A stretch of DNA of 64,000 nucleotides, taken from Paenibacillus flagellatus (lineage in GTDB: Bacteria; Bacillota; Bacilli; Paenibacillales; NBRC-103111). The notes under the pieces are model-generated. The model was not told the DNA's origin. It worked only from the letters and a program-made list of their open reading frames with translations, and searched no databases. Below are positions 61,399 to 64,000 of the stretch, piece after piece (within the stretch, counting starts at the first letter, position 1; the number at the start of each line of letters is the position of its first letter). The stretch is taken from assembly GCF_003217775.1 (NCBI RefSeq), contig NZ_QJVJ01000001.1:744001-808000 (forward strand). The letters run 5' to 3'. A program made the translations under genes and the position numbers.

Positions 61399-61466
61399 GC
61401 GGGTTCGCCCCTTCCCTTTTCCGACGGGTGGCGGTTGTGGTTCGAAAGCCGTGCGGATTCCTTTCC

Positions 61467-61472
61467 ATTGTA
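61467..61472 (-). promoter_or_regulatory. -10 box of the sensor operon
   Basis: TACAAT on the minus strand, 32 bp downstream of the 28-nt direct-repeat element, the same distance as at the 20-kb operon. Confidence 0.6.
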
Positions 61473-61474
61473 AA

Positions 61475-61488
61475 AGGAAACGCTTTCA
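61475..61488. promoter_or_regulatory. cre-like site overlapping the sensor-operon promoter
   Basis: AGGAAACGCTTTCA, one mismatch (first base) from the cre consensus, placed between the -10 box and the activator element. CcpA bound here would block the promoter. Confidence 0.6.
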
Positions 61489-61504
61489 ACAGAACAGAAA
61501 CTTT

Positions 61505-61532
61505 GATGACATCTTGTTGCACTTCGATGACC
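61505..61532. promoter_or_regulatory. Direct-repeat activator site (copy B)
   Basis: GATGAC at 61505-61510 and GATGACC at 61526-61532, 21 bp apart, with TTGTTG between. Matches copy A at 56027-56054 in 22 of 28 positions without gaps. Upstream of it, 61533-61717 shows no gene; a run of ten G lies at 61599-61608. Confidence 0.75.
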
Positions 61533-61717
61533 CGTTACTTCCATTGTAGGCGATGGCGGCTCGGAGCGACAAGAGAAAACGGCGGGCGATGCGGCAGCGG
61601 GGGGGGGGTGAAACGAGCGAAGCGAAGGCGGACGGGCAAATTCGTGTACGTTCGTGACTGCCTGCGGCTCCGTCGGAACCAGCGGATCGCGCCGCACGCT
61701 CCCCGGCCGGACTACGC

Positions 61718-61748
61718 AAAAAAGCCGCCTCCCGTCGCGGAAAGCGGC
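61718..61748 (-). terminator. Terminator after the aminotransferase gene
   Basis: On the minus strand GCCGC (61748-61744) pairs with GCGGC (61728-61724) with inner pairing, then TTTTTTG. About 105 bp past the gene end. An additional short palindrome GAACCC-N7-GGGTTC lies at 61792-61810. Confidence 0.75.
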
Positions 61749-61851
61749 ACCCAAGCCAAAGCCGGCCCGGCCGGTTTAGCCGATTGATTATGAACCCCGT
61801 TAACGGGTTCGACAACTTCCGAACGCTGCCCCGCTCCCTTTCGATACGCCG

Positions 61852-63039
61852 TTACGCCCGTATGCCCCGTTCATGCAAAAAAAGACCGATTCGACGCACC
61901 GCTTCCGCCAGCTTTTCCTCCTCCTGGACGAGCGCGATCCGTACGAACCCTTCTCCCTGCTCGCCGAACGCGTCTCCCGGAATTACGACAACGCCTGCGG
62001 ATAACAAAATTTCCCGGGAAATTTGTCGAGATGTCCAACCCGCCGGAATCGGCGCCCAGACGAACATCGTCGCTTTCGGCCGCGGCACGTCCCAGCCCGC
62101 CTCGCGCAGCCCGTCGACGACGATGTCCCGCCTTCTTTCGTATATGGAGGCGACCTCCCAGCCGGAGCCGGCCATATGATCCTCCAAGGCGACGATGCCG
62201 GCTTCCTGCACGGCGGAAAATACGCCGTAATCGATGTTCGACTTCAGCGTCCGCAGCGCTCCGACCGCCTCCGCGTTGCCGACAAGAAAGGCGATGCGGC
62301 AGCCGGCCATATTGAAGCTCTTCGACAGCGAATGGAATTCGACGGCGATTTCCTTCGCGCCGGGCACCTCCAGCACGCTTCTCGGCCGAAAGCCGTCGAA
62401 CGCCATCTCGGAGTATGCCGCATCGTGGACGACGAGCAGCTCCCGTTCGCGCGCATAATCGACAAGCCGTTCGTAGAAGTCGAAATCCGCTACCGCCGAC
62501 AGCGGATTGCTCGGATAGTTGAGCAAAATAAACTTGGCGCGGGCCGCCGTCTCCTCCGGAATTTCGTCGAGACGGGGCAGGAAGCCGTTCTCCGCGCGCA
62601 GCGGCAGCAAGTAAGGAGTCACGCCCGCCAATGCGAGACCCGCCGAGTAGATCGGATAGCCCGGATCGGGCACGATGGCGGTATCGCCGGGGTCGGCGAC
62701 GGCCATCGCCAGATGGGCCAGCCCGTCCTGCGATCCCATCAGTGTCGTCACTTCCGTTTCGGGGTCGAGCTCGACGCCGAAGCGGAACCGGTACCACCGG
62801 GCGACGGCGTCGCGAAACCGCGGCGTTCCTTCCGACGTCGGGTAGCCGTACTGCTTCGGATCGCGCACCGCCTTCGTCAGCGCTTCCATGACCTTGGCCG
62901 AAGGCGGCCGATCGGGGCTGCCGATGCCGAGGTCGATCATCTCGTGTCCCCGAGCAGCCGCTTCTTGCTTCCATCCCGCCACCTCGGCGAAAATAGCCGA
63001 CCCCAATCGTTGAAGTCGGCCTGATTTCATCGGTTTCAT
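61852..63039 (-). CDS. PLP-dependent aminotransferase, class I/II
   Basis: 395 aa. Fold-type I aminotransferase of the LL-DAP/aspartate group: IDLGIGSPDRPPSAKV near the N-terminus, GYPTSEGTPRFRDAVARWY, LNYPSNPLSAVA (Asn binding the cofactor), VVHDAAYSEMAFDG (Asp/Tyr contacts), and PLP-lysine Lys240 in SLSKSFNMAGCRIAF. Cytoplasmic. Exact amino donor and acceptor unknown; transaminase of the DapL/PatA-like branch is plausible. It is 45 bp after the protease gene and outside the sugar cluster. Confidence 0.92.
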   Translation of the reverse strand: MKPMKSGRLQRLGSAIFAEVAGWKQEAAARGHEMIDLGIGSPDRPPSAKVMEALTKAVRDPKQYGYPTSEGTPRFRDAVARWYRFRFGVELDPETEVTTLMGSQDGLAHLAMAVADPGDTAIVPDPGYPIYSAGLALAGVTPYLLPLRAENGFLPRLDEIPEETAARAKFILLNYPSNPLSAVADFDFYERLVDYARERELLVVHDAAYSEMAFDGFRPRSVLEVPGAKEIAVEFHSLSKSFNMAGCRIAFLVGNAEAVGALRTLKSNIDYGVFSAVQEAGIVALEDHMAGSGWEVASIYERRRDIVVDGLREAGWDVPRPKATMFVWAPIPAGWTSRQISREILLSAGVVVIPGDAFGEQGEGFVRIALVQEEEKLAEAVRRIGLFLHERGIRA

Positions 63040-63084
63040 CGCCTATTTCCCCACCTTAACGTTTGATCCCATTAACCGTTAGCG

Positions 63085-64000
63085 TCATTTTCGAAGCGCA
63101 TGGAAAAAGCCGCCCTGCGACGCCATCAATCCTTCCACGATGTCGAGCATGACGAACAGGACGACGGCCAGCACGCCGTAGCCGATGCCGAACTTCCAGC
63201 GCACGCGGCTCGGCACGGTATAATAGTCCGCATTCTCGTGCGGCTCGTAATCGATCTGGTAGCGGAGGACGAGCGTCTTTGGCGTATGCTGCCACCGTCG
63301 TTCGACCTTCGTCCCGACGACCGAGCGGATGAGCCCTTGCTCGAGCAGCTTTACCGTTTTGACCGCGCCCGCTTCCTCCCAGACGATGTCGATGTACTGG
63401 TGTCCGTCCAAGTCCGAATACGTGCGGAACGGCAGCTCTCCGCCCTCGCGAAACGTCTGCAGCATCCAGCGATCCCCCGGAATGTCGCCGAACGGCACCT
63501 CGATTTTGCCCCAGACGGAGTAGTCCGCCGGCTTTCCCCGGTGCATGACGTATTTCGAGAACAAGTCCCAGACGAACAGCGCCCACAGCACGAAAAACAG
63601 CACCGAGCGCAAATGGATCGCCGCGAACAAGCCGCCGGCGGCCCCCGCGACCCACAGCCAGCGCGTCACGGTGGAAGCGATGCGCCCCCCGTCGAGCGGA
63701 TGGATCGGAAGCAGATTGATCAGATTGATCGTGAAGCCGATATAAGCGATCGCGTAAAAGAGCGGGTTATCGGCCGCCAAGCCGATCAGAAACGCGACGA
63801 TGGCGCCGATCGTCCCGACGAGCGGACCGCCCAGCGCCACATAAGCTTCCGTCTCCGCGTCCCGCGGGTTGCGCTTGAGCATGATCAGCGCCCCGAGAAA
63901 CGGGATGAAGAACGGGGCCGTCACCGGAATGCCCTTATGGCGAGCCGCCGCGACGTGTCCCAGCTCGTGGACGAGCACCATAACCGTCACGCCCAGCGCG
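63085..64000 (-). CDS. Site-2-protease-family membrane metalloprotease (M50), 5' end cut
   Basis: The frame is still open at the right window edge (ALGVTVMVLVHELGHVAAARHKG), so the start is missing. Zinc motif HELGH in the first visible helix and the second M50 motif NLLPIHPLDGGRI, as in S2P-like proteases; further hydrophobic helices follow (about 60-150 of the visible part). The C-terminal part has a soluble region (WMLQTFREGGELPFRTYSDLDGHQYIDIVWEE) and a last membrane helix (YGVLAVVLFVMLDIV). Substrate unknown. Confidence 0.9.
   Translation of the reverse strand, partial: ALGVTVMVLVHELGHVAAARHKGIPVTAPFFIPFLGALIMLKRNPRDAETEAYVALGGPLVGTIGAIVAFLIGLAADNPLFYAIAYIGFTINLINLLPIHPLDGGRIASTVTRWLWVAGAAGGLFAAIHLRSVLFFVLWALFVWDLFSKYVMHRGKPADYSVWGKIEVPFGDIPGDRWMLQTFREGGELPFRTYSDLDGHQYIDIVWEEAGAVKTVKLLEQGLIRSVVGTKVERRWQHTPKTLVLRYQIDYEPHENADYYTVPSRVRWKFGIGYGVLAVVLFVMLDIVEGLMASQGGFFHALRK

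Noticed and set aside
61792-61810. Palindrome GAACCC-N7-GGGTTC as an operator
   Set aside because: It lies between the aminotransferase stop and its terminator with no promoter next to it; probably part of the 3' RNA structure.

Overview
The window reads as a piece of chromosome from a high-GC member of the Paenibacillaceae (Paenibacillus/Cohnella-like). The evidence is strong GGAGG-type ribosome sites, frequent GTG/TTG starts, CcpA-type cre sites and Fur boxes of Bacillus type. The gene content fits too: many YtcQ/LplB/YtcP-type sugar ABC systems, each next to an AraC-type regulator or a YesM-like histidine kinase. The genus is an inference. Nearly all of it is carbohydrate foraging.

Layout. 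(A) 1-2062 (+): a two-copy 113-bp repeat, then a sugar ABC permease pair whose binding protein probably lies to the left. (B) 9245-2118 (-): membrane-bound AraC regulator, lipoprotein binding protein, two permeases and a BNR/sialidase-like protein. A perfect cre site precedes the regulator. (C) 28236-9516 (-): regulator, two permeases, binding protein, a GH78 rhamnosidase interrupted by an in-frame TAA, two paralogous GH42-like glycosidases (1973 and 1071 aa) and a Gfo/Idh oxidoreductase. A rhamnose-containing plant or microbial polysaccharide is the likely substrate (inference). (D) 28304-31141: unknown protein, TetR regulator and divergent membrane protein sharing an operator. (E) 31323-33982 (-): siderophore-binding lipoprotein and Btr-like AraC regulator, each behind a Fur box. 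(F) 34030-35900: an AT-rich insert with a signal-peptidase-like lipoprotein lacking its catalytic residues, then a DHFR-like reductase. (G) 61398-36145 (-): the main system. (H) 63990-61852 (-): aminotransferase and a site-2 protease cut by the window edge.

Region G has a short sensor operon (non-lipidated binding protein, histidine kinase, response regulator) closed by a terminator at about 56110-56140. It is followed by an unbroken run of 14 genes over 20 kb: TIM-barrel isomerase, FAD oxidoreductase, a lipoprotein binding protein, a 1044-aa binding protein fused to two carbohydrate-binding-like domains, a permease pair, an NHL-TPR-Yip1 membrane protein, a DUF5696 protein, a second permease pair, a Gfo/Idh enzyme and two secreted six-hairpin plus F5/8C proteins. 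The same 28-nt direct-repeat element lies exactly 32 bp upstream of the -10 box of both operons. This makes the response regulator the likely activator of both.

Five permease pairs are encoded but no ABC ATPase, so a shared MsmX-type ATPase elsewhere is expected. Almost all remaining long open frames on the opposite strand are shadows of these high-GC genes.
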